A DNA stretch of 23,948 nt from CAZKUB01 sp964592335. GTDB taxonomy: Archaea > Thermoplasmatota > E2 > DHVEG-1. Numbering within the stretch: the stretch's first letter is position 1; each line of letters begins with the position of its first letter. The notes beneath the pieces were generated by a model. That model worked only from the letters and a program-made list of their open reading frames with translations, was not told the origin of the DNA and ran no database searches. The translations under genes were made by a program, and so were the position numbers. The stretch is from positions 1-23,948 of the forward strand of contig CAZQEU010000019.1 in the NCBI GenBank assembly GCA_964592335.1, given 5' to 3'. Below, piece by piece: positions 1 to 6,982 of this stretch.

Positions 1-95
1 TTACATAAGGCTCAGGATTAGGATCAACGTAAGGTTCTGTGTCTTGAGGTATATCAGGATCTGTATTTATATAAGGTTCAGGCTCAGGATCCACA
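1..95 (-). repeat. Imperfect tandem repeat encoding PEPY-type units
   Basis: On the minus strand the sequence repeats variants of GATCCTGAGCCTGAACCTTA and GATCCTAATCCTGAGCCTTA. These encode DPEPEPYI, DTEPYV and DPNPEPYV. Unit spacing is about 27-42 bases. The array continues beyond the window. Such Pro/acidic tails often form extended stalks on surface proteins; that role is inferred here. Confidence 0.7.
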
Positions 96-793
96 ACAAC
101 AGCACCATCAGGACTTGTTATAACCTCATTATTATCAATTTTTTCCACAATTTCATCAACAACCTTATTGATCTTATCTACTCTTTCTATAATTTTATCA
201 ATTATAGGATTCATAATTGGGAAAAGTTCTCTTATTTTATTTAAAAAGTTATTTGTTGCAGGTGTGTTATAGCTAAATCTACTTGTGGCAGAATCATCAC
301 AATATATATCTTCATCCCACAGCATCCCATCTTCGTTATAAATATCATAACAAACTTTAACATAGGCATATATACAACCTGAAGAAGTAATTTCAAATGT
401 TTCACTTCTTTCTGTTGTTGTACCACTTGGATTATTTGAATTTCTCTCATCAAAGTAGATTGGATGGTCTGTAAATATAATATTACTACCAAATTGAACA
501 TATGCTATGTAATAACCAGCCAAGTCAGAATCCCAACTATGAAGCTCAATATCTCTATCTACATCAATTGTAAGAGTATCTCCTCTATGAAAATGATGTT
601 GACCCATTCTAATATTTGCCTCTGTTTTTGGTGGGAAATTTTTGCCTCCTGTTTCAATATCCAAATCAATAATTGCTGTAAAGTTATTACCTAATTCGGG
701 ATCATTATTGGATATTGAATTAACCTTTGGAAAACAAATCATACTCGTCAGTAAAAACATGATTATCAGTATAACACATATCGTTTTTTTCAT
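1..793 (-). CDS. Secreted repeat-tailed protein, partial (3' end outside window)
   Basis: The frame is open from ATG at 793 to the window edge: 264 codons with no stop. Residues 1-25 (MKKTICVILIIMFLLTSMIC...) are a clear signal peptide, so export is expected. Residues about 30-175 look like a beta-rich extracellular domain with several Cys, including CIYAYVKVCYD and YCDDSA. A charged amphipathic stretch follows (FLNKIRELFPIMNPIIDKII, then ERVDKINKVVDEIVEKI), a probable coiled coil. The visible end is a low-complexity tail rich in Pro, Glu, Asp and Tyr with PEPYI/TEPYV/PEPYV units. A weak Shine-Dalgarno (AAGTGATG) lies 5 bases upstream. I recognise no family. It lies downstream of a NosD-like gene on the same strand and may be part of a cell-surface set. 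The opposite-strand open frames here are shadows of this gene. Confidence 0.8.
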   Translation of the reverse strand, partial: MKKTICVILIIMFLLTSMICFPKVNSISNNDPELGNNFTAIIDLDIETGGKNFPPKTEANIRMGQHHFHRGDTLTIDVDRDIELHSWDSDLAGYYIAYVQFGSNIIFTDHPIYFDERNSNNPSGTTTERSETFEITSSGCIYAYVKVCYDIYNEDGMLWDEDIYCDDSATSRFSYNTPATNNFLNKIRELFPIMNPIIDKIIERVDKINKVVDEIVEKIDNNEVITSPDGAVVVDPEPEPYINTDPDIPQDTEPYVDPNPEPYV

Positions 794-828
794 ATACACA
801 TCACTTAATAATTATATATTCTACATAA

Positions 829-836
829 TATATAAA
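829..836 (-). promoter_or_regulatory. TATA box for the 793 gene
   Basis: On the minus strand, AAGATTTATATATTATG carries TTTATATA about 36-43 bases upstream of the ATG. A start site about 25 bases downstream would leave a short leader that still contains the AAGTGATG ribosome site. Confidence 0.45.
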
Positions 837-861
837 TCTTTATATTATTATTGTAAAACTC

Positions 862-960
862 TTATAAAATTCTAAACATTTTACAAATCAAATAGCTGTT
901 AAGAGTGATAACGAGGATGATAAAAACAAGAAAACATGTTAAAACAACAAGTTTTTTCAT
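862..960 (-). CDS. Possible 32-residue single-pass membrane peptide
   Basis: The reading frame MKKLVVLTCFLVFIILVITL..., ending ...KMFRIL, starts at ATG 960-958. It overlaps the stop of the NosD-like gene in an ATGA arrangement typical of translational coupling. The product would have a positive N-terminus and one long hydrophobic helix (about residues 4-26), like a small membrane peptide. Only a weak AGTGA ribosome site lies upstream. I recognise no family, and a chance ORF in AT-rich sequence is possible. The ATGA overlap and the clean membrane pattern are the reasons to list it. Confidence 0.4.
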   Translation of the reverse strand: MKKLVVLTCFLVFIILVITLNSYLICKMFRIL

Positions 961-1910
961 GCTTTTTCACTTATATCTAAATTATATGGTTCTTTTTTAG
1001 ATTGCCAATCAATTCTTATGCAAGGAAGAAATGGATTTATTTGAAAATTTGTTGGGATGTAAACAATTCCTCTTATAACTCTTGGAAAGATGCTATATGA
1101 TTTGTCCCAATAATTATTATTCCATTTATTTTTTTGAAAACCATTGGGTGATAACCAACTATTGAATTTAGCATGTTCTCTGTTTGCAATAAAATTGTTT
1201 TTCTTAATATTGTTATCTGAAGAATAAGAAACAAAAATTCCTATTTCATTAAAATAAAAATGGTTTTTTTCTACAAGGTTATTGTTGCTTTCTTCAATAT
1301 AGACTCCTTTTGAACATTGAAAGATCATATTATAGTTTATATCTTGACTTGTTGAATTGAAAAGATATATTCCAACAAGACAATCTGAAATCTTATTTTT
1401 AGAAATTATGTTTTTTGATGAGTTGAGCAAAACAATACCGTTGCTTTTGTTACCTTTTATAATATTATTTTTTATCATACAGTTATTTGCTGATAAATCA
1501 ATGTTTTTATTTATTGTGTTTCCACTGTTGTATATCGTAAAATTTGATATGATGACTTCATCAGAATAAATCTTTAAAATTGTTTGGGAATTATTTGCTT
1601 TTATTATAGTAGTTTCTGGATTCTCACCTGTTAAATTAATTTTTTTGTCGATTATTATGTTGCTTTCTTCATATAGGCCAGGCCGAACAAATAATGTATC
1701 ACCTTGTTTTGCGTTACTGACTGCTTTTTTAATAGTGCTATAAGTATCAGGTATAATGATATCTGCTTTTGATAGAGAAATGGAGTAATTAAAATTATTT
1801 TCTAAATTGGTTTTTTTATCATATGAAATAGCATTTAAAGAACTTGAGATTAATAAAAAAACAAATAAAAATATAATTATGCTTCTCCCAGCATTTCTCA
1901 TAAGTATCAT
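957..1910 (-). CDS. NosD-like secreted right-handed beta-helix protein
   Basis: The protein has 317 residues. The N-terminus is hydrophobic (about residues 9-27) and acts as a signal peptide or anchor. The body starts with IIPDTYSTIKKAVSNAKQGD and VRPGLYEE, the usual opening of NosD/periplasmic copper-binding-type parallel beta-helix repeats. Repeated turns follow, such as NCMIKNNIIKGNKSNGIVLL, SSKNIISKNKISDCLVGIYL and NNLVEKNHFYFNEIGIFVSY. The C-terminal block has NKWNNNYWDKSYS and IRIDWQSKKEPYNLD, a version of the NYWD/FDWHPA..PYD ending common in archaeal surface NosD proteins. These proteins are usually exported and may bind carbohydrate; no enzyme activity can be claimed. ATG 1910 is used, and ATG 1901 is an alternative. 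The gene has its own TATA box and is followed by an overlapping small ORF. Confidence 0.85.
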   Translation of the reverse strand: MILMRNAGRSIIIFLFVFLLISSSLNAISYDKKTNLENNFNYSISLSKADIIIPDTYSTIKKAVSNAKQGDTLFVRPGLYEESNIIIDKKINLTGENPETTIIKANNSQTILKIYSDEVIISNFTIYNSGNTINKNIDLSANNCMIKNNIIKGNKSNGIVLLNSSKNIISKNKISDCLVGIYLFNSTSQDINYNMIFQCSKGVYIEESNNNLVEKNHFYFNEIGIFVSYSSDNNIKKNNFIANREHAKFNSWLSPNGFQKNKWNNNYWDKSYSIFPRVIRGIVYIPTNFQINPFLPCIRIDWQSKKEPYNLDISEKA

Positions 1911-1930
1911 ATAATTAATATTAAGTGAGC

Positions 1931-1940
1931 TATATTTAAA
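1931..1940 (-). promoter_or_regulatory. TATA box for the NosD-like gene
   Basis: TTTAAATATA on the minus strand lies about 20-30 bases before ATG 1910 with no ribosome site between. This suggests a nearly leaderless transcript. Confidence 0.45.
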
Positions 1941-1999
1941 TTTATGTTGTTTTTGTAATGTAAAAAATATGTGAAGAGTTGTTTTTGGTTTTTTATGTT

Positions 2000-2482
2000 T
2001 TAAATAATGGCTTCGATATTCAGATTATTTATTGATATATCCCATATTTTAAGTGAAATATCTGTCAGTATGTTTTCATCTAAGACTTTTATTACCCTTC
2101 CAACTATTTGATTGTTGAAAATGAGTTCTTCACCCTCGTTTTCTTTTTCTATGTAATACCTGGTAAATATTCCAACTCCATTTATTTCATGTATTTTGTT
2201 GCACTCTAGCCCGCCGTCGACATTGAAATATAAAACTGCGTCTTCTTTTTGTATTTCAAAATCAGGATGATTCATTTTTTGAATTATCATATATTTTTCC
2301 GAGTTAGTTGTAACACCAGATGCTGTGTCAGTATTTTTAAAAGATATGTATGAATCAGGGTTTTCAAATGAATCAAGAAATGCATCAACTCCAAGTGTAT
2401 TTGTTGCCATTATAAATGGTAGTGATGCAAGTATTACAAAAACGCTGAATTCCAGGATTTTTTTGATACTTTCTTTCATCAT
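2000..2482 (-). CDS. Membrane-anchored S24/S26 signal-peptidase-like protein, probably inactive
   Basis: The protein has 160 residues with an N-terminal hydrophobic helix at about 9-27. The rest resembles the beta-rich core of type I signal peptidases: KEDAVLYFNVDG (like GDVVVY), CNKIHEI (like HRVIEI) and NNQIVGRVIKVLDE (like the DQIVGKVV strand). There is no S-x-S-M catalytic serine motif, and Asn-Lys stands where the His-Arg pair normally is, so it is probably not a protease. This resemblance is pattern-based inference. The start is ATG-ATG at 2482/2479 just after GAGGTGA. The spacing favours the second ATG, though the difference is one residue. It lies upstream of the NosD-like gene on the same strand, and a processing or surface-related role is possible. 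Confidence 0.6.
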   Translation of the reverse strand: MMKESIKKILEFSVFVILASLPFIMATNTLGVDAFLDSFENPDSYISFKNTDTASGVTTNSEKYMIIQKMNHPDFEIQKEDAVLYFNVDGGLECNKIHEINGVGIFTRYYIEKENEGEELIFNNQIVGRVIKVLDENILTDISLKIWDISINNLNIEAII

Positions 2483-2530
2483 TCACCTCTTCCATGTTAT
2501 TTAGTATCTTGTTAACACTTGTCACATATT

Positions 2531-2540
2531 TTATTTAAAG
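2531..2540 (-). promoter_or_regulatory. TATA box for the 2482 gene
   Basis: CTTTAAATAA on the minus strand lies about 50 bases before the ATG. It would leave a leader of roughly 25 bases containing the GAGGTGA ribosome site. Confidence 0.4.
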
Positions 2541-2542
2541 GT

Positions 2543-2563
2543 TATCTGTTAAACTTACAGATA
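2543..2563. promoter_or_regulatory. Inverted repeat between divergent promoters
   Basis: TATCTGT-TAAACTT-ACAGATA is a perfect inverted repeat with 7-base arms and a 7-base spacer. It lies just upstream of the minus-strand TATA element (2531-2540) and about 45 bases before the plus-strand TATA element (2607-2614). That is the right place for an operator acting on one or both divergent units. Confidence 0.4.
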
Positions 2564-2598
2564 TGACAAAAAGTCAAAATGACAAAATAATCAAAAAT
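2564..2598 (+). repeat. 8-base quasi-repeat array before the signalling operon promoter
   Basis: TGACAAAA, AGTCAAAA, TGACAAAA and then (TA)ATCAAAAA follow one another with about 8-base spacing, directly upstream of the TATA box at 2607. It may be a protein-binding array; chance similarity in AT-rich DNA is the alternative. Confidence 0.35.
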
Positions 2599-2606
2599 GT
2601 GAAAAA

Positions 2607-2614
2607 CTTTATAC
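2607..2614 (+). promoter_or_regulatory. BRE/TATA element of the signalling operon
   Basis: GTGAAAAACTTTATAC resembles an archaeal BRE plus TATA. It sits about 90 bases upstream of the response-regulator ATG, implying an untranslated leader of about 65 bases. Confidence 0.45.
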
Positions 2615-2703
2615 ACAAAAAAACGATTCTTAAGTTAGAGATATTATAATAACTAAATCACAATTTATAATTCTCAAAAATAAATATTAATGAGGAAAGA
2701 TAG

Positions 2704-3060
2704 ATGAGTAAAACTGTTCTTGTTGTAGACGACGAAGAAGATATACGTGAAAGTGTAAGGATGATACTTGAAAAAAATGGTTACAACGTAGTCACCGCTG
2801 AAAACGCAGATGAATGTTTAAATAAATTACAAGAGTTAACACCAGATTTAATTCTTTTAGATATAATGATGCCAGGTACACCTGTAACAGAAGTTGTAAA
2901 AAATATAAAAGATATAAAAATTGCTTTTATGAGTGTTGTAAGGATATCAGATGCAAGAAAAAAAGGTCTTACCACACAAGACAATGTAGTTGATTTCTTC
3001 CAGAAACCATTCAATGTAACTGATTTAATAGATAGGGTAGAATTACTTTTATCTGATTAA
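2704..3060 (+). CDS. Stand-alone response regulator receiver protein
   Basis: The protein has 118 residues and consists only of a CheY-like receiver domain. The acidic pair is D9/D10 (VVDDEEDIR), the phospho-acceptor is D53 (LILLDIMMPG), the Ser/Thr switch is S77 (IAFMSVV), and the conserved Lys is K101 (FFQKPF). There is no output domain, so signalling must go through protein contacts or another phosphorelay partner. GAGGAAAGATAG precedes the ATG. The histidine kinase gene follows after 18 bases and a HAMP-PAS-PAS sensor after that, so the three are almost certainly one operon. The kinase at 3079 is the obvious phosphodonor. Confidence 0.92.
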   Translation: MSKTVLVVDDEEDIRESVRMILEKNGYNVVTAENADECLNKLQELTPDLILLDIMMPGTPVTEVVKNIKDIKIAFMSVVRISDARKKGLTTQDNVVDFFQKPFNVTDLIDRVELLLSD

Positions 3061-3064
3061 AGTT

Positions 3065-3070
3065 GGAGGG
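3065..3070 (+). promoter_or_regulatory. Shine-Dalgarno placing the kinase start at ATC 3079
   Basis: GGAGGG ends 8 bases before ATC at 3079-3081. The in-frame stop TAA (3076-3078) immediately precedes that ATC. No ATG, GTG or TTG occurs in frame until 3250, which lies beyond the first membrane helix. Confidence 0.6.
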
Positions 3071-3078
3071 AAAACTAA

Positions 3079-4485
3079 ATCGAAAAAAAGGATGGGAAAA
3101 AAATAAATCTTAAAGATATTCTTCTTTCAAAAATAAACAGAAAAATCACTATTCTATTCTATCTTGTAGGACTTATCGCACCGACTTTAGCTATAATATT
3201 TTTCTACACAATAATTACTGACACGTTTTCAGAAGGATTATATCCAGAAATGTCAAATTTATTGGCACAACTGACTATTACAATGATTGTTATTATAGCA
3301 GTTTTAACAGCTATTATAGGTTTTGTTATATCAAAGAAAATATCCAGTCCTTTAAAAAAAATATATGCTGCAACTAAAAAAATAGAAGAAGGCAATTTTG
3401 ACATAAATTTAGATATAACTACGGGTGATGAACTAGAAAAACTAGCGAATGCTTTTAACAGAACAGCCGCAAAACTTGCAAGACTTGAGACAGAAAGAAC
3501 AGAGATAGATAATGCTAAATCAGAATTTTTAAGTATTACATCACATGAGCTAAGAAGTCCTATGACTCCTATGAAAGCACAGCTTCAAATGATAGAGGAA
3601 GGATACTTTGGAAAACTAAATAAAAAACAAAAAGAAAGCTTTAAAATAATAACAAGAAACGCTGATCGTCTTGATAGCATAATAGCAGATTTTCTTGAAG
3701 TATCTAGGATTGAGGCAGCAAGACTCAAATTTAATTTCAGAGAAACTGATCTGGTTGAAACTGTAAAAGAAACTGCTGAGTTTATGCAAGGCTTTGCAAA
3801 TGAGAAAAAAATAAGATTGTTAGTAAAATCAGATAGACTACCAAAAATACAGGCAGATCCTGATAGAATAAGTCAGGTAATCAGGAATCTAATAAACAAT
3901 GCTATAAAATTCTCACCAGAAAAAAGTCAAATAGAAATAGAAGCAAGACTAAAAAAAGATCATGTACAATTTAGTGTCAAGGACTGTGGAGTAGGTCTTA
4001 CAACTGAGAATCAAATTAGAATCTTTGAGCCTTTTTACCAGGTAGAAAATGTAAATCGCAGGCGTCATGGTGGAACAGGTCTTGGTCTTGCAATATGTAG
4101 AGGTATCGTAGAATCACAGAAAGGAAAAATATGGGTTGAAAGCAAAAAAGGATCTGGAAGTAAATTTTATTTTACATTTCCACTTGAACCTGTCAGAGAA
4201 ATCGAGCCTATTAAAGTATTATTTTCACAGAAAGGTCTTATAGACAGAAAAATAAAAGATGAATTCCAATCTGAGTTGGGGCCACTTGGAGCAGGTGAAT
4301 TTGAAGAATTAAAAAATAAAAACTCGATAAACAAAGATGATTTATTTGAATATGTTGACTTTCTAATAAATGAGTTTATAATCCCTGCTGAGAGAGGCGA
4401 GAGGTTTAAAAACCGTATCAATCAAATATTTGGAGAAGAAAAAGATTTTATAAATAAGAAAACAGATACTCTGTCTGTATCGTGA
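3079..4485 (+). CDS. Membrane HAMP sensor histidine kinase with ATC start
   Basis: Read from ATC 3079 the protein has 468 residues: TM1 at about 23-47, a short outer loop, TM2 at about 61-84, then HAMP at about 85-137. HisKA follows with H156 in SITSHELRSP. The HATPase domain has an N box (QVIRNLINNAIKF), G1 (VKDCGVGL), F box (FEPFYQ) and G2 (GGTGLGLAIC). A tail of about 100 residues after the ATPase is unusual and I do not recognise it. Starting at the first conventional codon (ATG 3250, residue 58) would delete TM1 and the lysine-rich N-terminus, so the ATC start with GGAGGG upstream is preferred. The tiny outer loop suggests sensing at the membrane or in the cytoplasm. It is expected to phosphorylate D53 of the receiver encoded upstream. 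Confidence 0.9.
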   Translation: MEKKDGKKINLKDILLSKINRKITILFYLVGLIAPTLAIIFFYTIITDTFSEGLYPEMSNLLAQLTITMIVIIAVLTAIIGFVISKKISSPLKKIYAATKKIEEGNFDINLDITTGDELEKLANAFNRTAAKLARLETERTEIDNAKSEFLSITSHELRSPMTPMKAQLQMIEEGYFGKLNKKQKESFKIITRNADRLDSIIADFLEVSRIEAARLKFNFRETDLVETVKETAEFMQGFANEKKIRLLVKSDRLPKIQADPDRISQVIRNLINNAIKFSPEKSQIEIEARLKKDHVQFSVKDCGVGLTTENQIRIFEPFYQVENVNRRRHGGTGLGLAICRGIVESQKGKIWVESKKGSGSKFYFTFPLEPVREIEPIKVLFSQKGLIDRKIKDEFQSELGPLGAGEFEELKNKNSINKDDLFEYVDFLINEFIIPAERGERFKNRINQIFGEEKDFINKKTDTLSVS

Positions 4486-4502
4486 GGAGATGAGGTGTTA
4501 AA

Positions 4503-5693
4503 ACGAAATTAAGAACAATACTTGTGTTGATGTGCCTTGCTATAGCTATAATACCTATTGCGATCATAGGTGGTTTTCAAGGCTTTGAAAGCGATGAATC
4601 CACAATTCTTATAGCATTAATATTTGGTGTTACTTTTTGCGTATCTTTTCTTATCTCATATATAATAACACATCCAATTGAGAAACTAACAAGAAACATA
4701 GATGAGATATCCAAAGGAAAACTAGATGTACATTTAGGATATGGGGAGATAGAAGAAATAAATACTTTAACAGAGTCACTTGATAGAGTAATGACTAGTT
4801 TAAAGCTGGCGATACATAAAGTAGGCGTTAAAAAAGGAGAAATATTTGAAGATGCTGTAAAAGCAAAAGAAAAATATGAGAAAAAACAAAAGGATTTGTT
4901 AAACAACATAAAGGGATGGGCTTGGGAGACGAATTCAAATGGAGATATTGCTTATGTATCAGAGAATGTTAGTAAATGTTTAGGATATAATAGTGATGAG
5001 TTAACTGGCAAAAATATTTATGATTTAATGATTCCTTCTGATGCAAAAAATGCAAAACGTCTTTTTTCAGAGTCTGCAAAAAAACAGAAACCTATAAAAA
5101 ACTTTGAAAACTGGAATATAACAAAGAATAATGGAAAAATTTGTATTCTTACAAATGCTGTTCCTGTTTTTGATGAGAATAATAATTTACAGAATTTTAG
5201 AGGGGTAAACACAGATATTACTGATCACAAAAAGGATAAACACAGAATTAAAAAACTAAACAATGAGCTTTCAACTATAAAAGTTGAAATAACTGAATTG
5301 TTGAATCAACGCGACAATAATAAGAAAGGATTGGATTTTGTCACTTCAGTTAAAACAGATGAAAAATGGTCAGAACATGAATTTGATTCTATATTTTTGA
5401 TAGATGAAAAAGCAAATATTATGGATTGCAATGAAAAAATGTACGAGCGATTAGGATACTCAAAAAGCGAGATTTTATCTTTTAACCTATCAGATATAGA
5501 TGCTCTTGAAAGCAAAAAGGATATTGTAAACAAAATTAAAAAAGCAAAAAAAGATGGTTCTATAACTTTTAAAACGATTCATAAAAGAAAAGATGGCTCT
5601 GCAATTCTTGTACAGGAAAACCTTCAATATAACTCTGACAAAAATAATTTCAAAGGCATAATAAGAGAAGATTATTCGCTAAAGAAATCTTAA
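4503..5693 (+). CDS. HAMP-PAS-PAS membrane sensor without kinase domain, ACG or GTT start
   Basis: From ACG 4503 the protein has 396 residues. TM1 (about 5-22) and TM2 (about 32-55) flank a loop of about 10 residues, then comes a HAMP domain (HPIEKLTRNIDEISKGKLDV). PAS 1 spans about 140-250 (GWAWETNSNGDIAYVSENVS, then VNTDITDHKK). A coiled linker leads to PAS 2 at about 285-390 (IFLIDEKANIMDCNEKMYER, LGYSKSEI). The frame stops right after PAS 2, so there is no HisKA, HATPase, GGDEF or methyl-accepting region. The GAGGTG ribosome site fits ACG at 4503 (product MKLRTILVLM...); GTT at 4497 also fits an upstream GAGGAG. The first usual codons (GTG 4524, TTG 4527, ATG 4530) fall inside TM1 without a ribosome site. 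It probably modulates the adjacent kinase; this is an inference. Confidence 0.8.
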   Translation, partial: TKLRTILVLMCLAIAIIPIAIIGGFQGFESDESTILIALIFGVTFCVSFLISYIITHPIEKLTRNIDEISKGKLDVHLGYGEIEEINTLTESLDRVMTSLKLAIHKVGVKKGEIFEDAVKAKEKYEKKQKDLLNNIKGWAWETNSNGDIAYVSENVSKCLGYNSDELTGKNIYDLMIPSDAKNAKRLFSESAKKQKPIKNFENWNITKNNGKICILTNAVPVFDENNNLQNFRGVNTDITDHKKDKHRIKKLNNELSTIKVEITELLNQRDNNKKGLDFVTSVKTDEKWSEHEFDSIFLIDEKANIMDCNEKMYERLGYSKSEILSFNLSDIDALESKKDIVNKIKKAKKDGSITFKTIHKRKDGSAILVQENLQYNSDKNNFKGIIREDYSLKKS

Positions 5694-5700
5694 AATAAAC

Positions 5701-5708
5701 TTTTTTTT
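5701..5708 (+). terminator. T-tract terminator after the signalling operon
   Basis: A run of eight T residues starts 7 bases after the stop codon. It matches the oligo-T termination signals of archaeal RNA polymerase and precedes a new TATA box. Confidence 0.5.
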
Positions 5709-5729
5709 AATTATGCTGTTTACCAGTAA

Positions 5730-5739
5730 TTATATATTA
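5730..5739 (+). promoter_or_regulatory. TATA box of the aminotransferase gene
   Basis: TTATATATTA lies about 36-45 bases before ATG 5775. This would give a short leader containing GCTGGGAT. Confidence 0.45.
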
Positions 5740-5774
5740 TACCTTTTAATATCAGCTTTTTGCTGGGATTTTAT

Positions 5775-6977
5775 ATGATAAAAGCCGCTAAAAGATCACA
5801 GGGTGTATCTTATGCTATAAGAGAAGTAGTAGTACCTGCCAAAAAACTTGAAAAACAAGGTGAAAAAATACTTCATCTAAATATTGGTGATCCTAACAAA
5901 TATGATTTTGATACACCTCAACACATGAAAGAAGCATTGTATGAAGCTACAAATAAGAATTATAATGGTTATGCCCCCTCTGAAGGTTATCATGATTTAA
6001 GACAAGCAATTGCAGATCGTGAAAAAAGAAGAAATAATATGGATTATTCAACAGATGATATCTGTGTTACAACTGGTGTCACAGAGTCCCTTCAAATGCT
6101 TCTTAATGCATCGCTAGATCCAAACGATGAAATCCTTATCCCAGGTCCTACATACCCTCAGTATACATTGATTACATGGTTTAATGATGCCTTACCGATT
6201 TCTTATCGTTGCATTGAAGAAGAAGGCTGGCAGCCTGATGTTGATGACATTAGAAAAAAAATGTCGAATCGTACTAAAGGAATAGTTTTGATAAATCCAA
6301 ATAATCCAACTGGTGCAATTTATTCTAAAAAAGTCATAAAGGAGATAATTGACATTGCAGGTGAATATCATATACCAGTTATTTCTGATGAGATATATGA
6401 TGACATGGTTTTTGACAAAAAACAGCATGCAGCAACAACTCTTGCAGAAGACGTTCCAATTATAACATTTAATGGTTTTTCAAAGGTTTATCTAGTTCCA
6501 GGTTGGAGAATGGGATACGTGATGTTTCATCATAACGGTGATTTAGATGATATACAGGATGCTTTTATGCGTATAGCAAGATCTAGGCTTTGTGCAAACT
6601 CGGTATGTCAGAGAGCATGTATCGCAGCGTTAAAAGGCCCACAGGATCATATCTTAGAAGTAAATAGGAAACTACGTGAAAGGCGGGATTTTGCATACAA
6701 GAGATTAAATGAAATACCTGGGATTTCAACTGCAAAACCAGAAGGTGCGTTCTATATATTCCCAAAAATAAACGCTATTTCAGAAGGAATATGGAAAAAT
6801 GATAAAGAATTCGTATTAGATTTACTACATGACCAAAAGGTACTTCTTGTCCATGGATCAGGTTTCTGTAATACTTATGGTAAAAACCATTTCAGAGCAG
6901 TAATTCTTCCAACAATGAATATTCTTGAAGATGCATTTAACAAACTAGAAAAATTTATGAAAAAAAGATTAAAATAA
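5775..6977 (+). CDS. Class I/II PLP aminotransferase, alanine/aspartate type
   Basis: The protein has 400 residues, the usual size for COG0436 fold-I aminotransferases. It shows GYAPSEGYHDLRQAIA, the PLP-phosphate region VTTGVTESLQ, PNNPTGAIYSKKV, SDEIYDDMVFD, the Schiff-base Lys K237 in FNGFSKVYLVPGWRMGY, and the C-terminal substrate region PEGAFYIFPKI. It is most like archaeal alanine/aspartate aminotransferases (AlaT/AspC class), which use 2-oxoglutarate or pyruvate as partner; the exact substrate cannot be read from sequence. ATG 5775 is preferred over TTG 5760 because MIKAAKRSQGVSYAIREVV is the family N-terminus. It has its own promoter and stands alone. Confidence 0.92.
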   Translation: MIKAAKRSQGVSYAIREVVVPAKKLEKQGEKILHLNIGDPNKYDFDTPQHMKEALYEATNKNYNGYAPSEGYHDLRQAIADREKRRNNMDYSTDDICVTTGVTESLQMLLNASLDPNDEILIPGPTYPQYTLITWFNDALPISYRCIEEEGWQPDVDDIRKKMSNRTKGIVLINPNNPTGAIYSKKVIKEIIDIAGEYHIPVISDEIYDDMVFDKKQHAATTLAEDVPIITFNGFSKVYLVPGWRMGYVMFHHNGDLDDIQDAFMRIARSRLCANSVCQRACIAALKGPQDHILEVNRKLRERRDFAYKRLNEIPGISTAKPEGAFYIFPKINAISEGIWKNDKEFVLDLLHDQKVLLVHGSGFCNTYGKNHFRAVILPTMNILEDAFNKLEKFMKKRLK

Positions 6978-6982
6978 AAAAA

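Noticed and set aside
464..875. Two plus-strand open frames of 76-77 codons
   Set aside because: They lie opposite the signal-peptide-bearing minus-strand gene that runs from 793 to the window edge, and have shadow composition.
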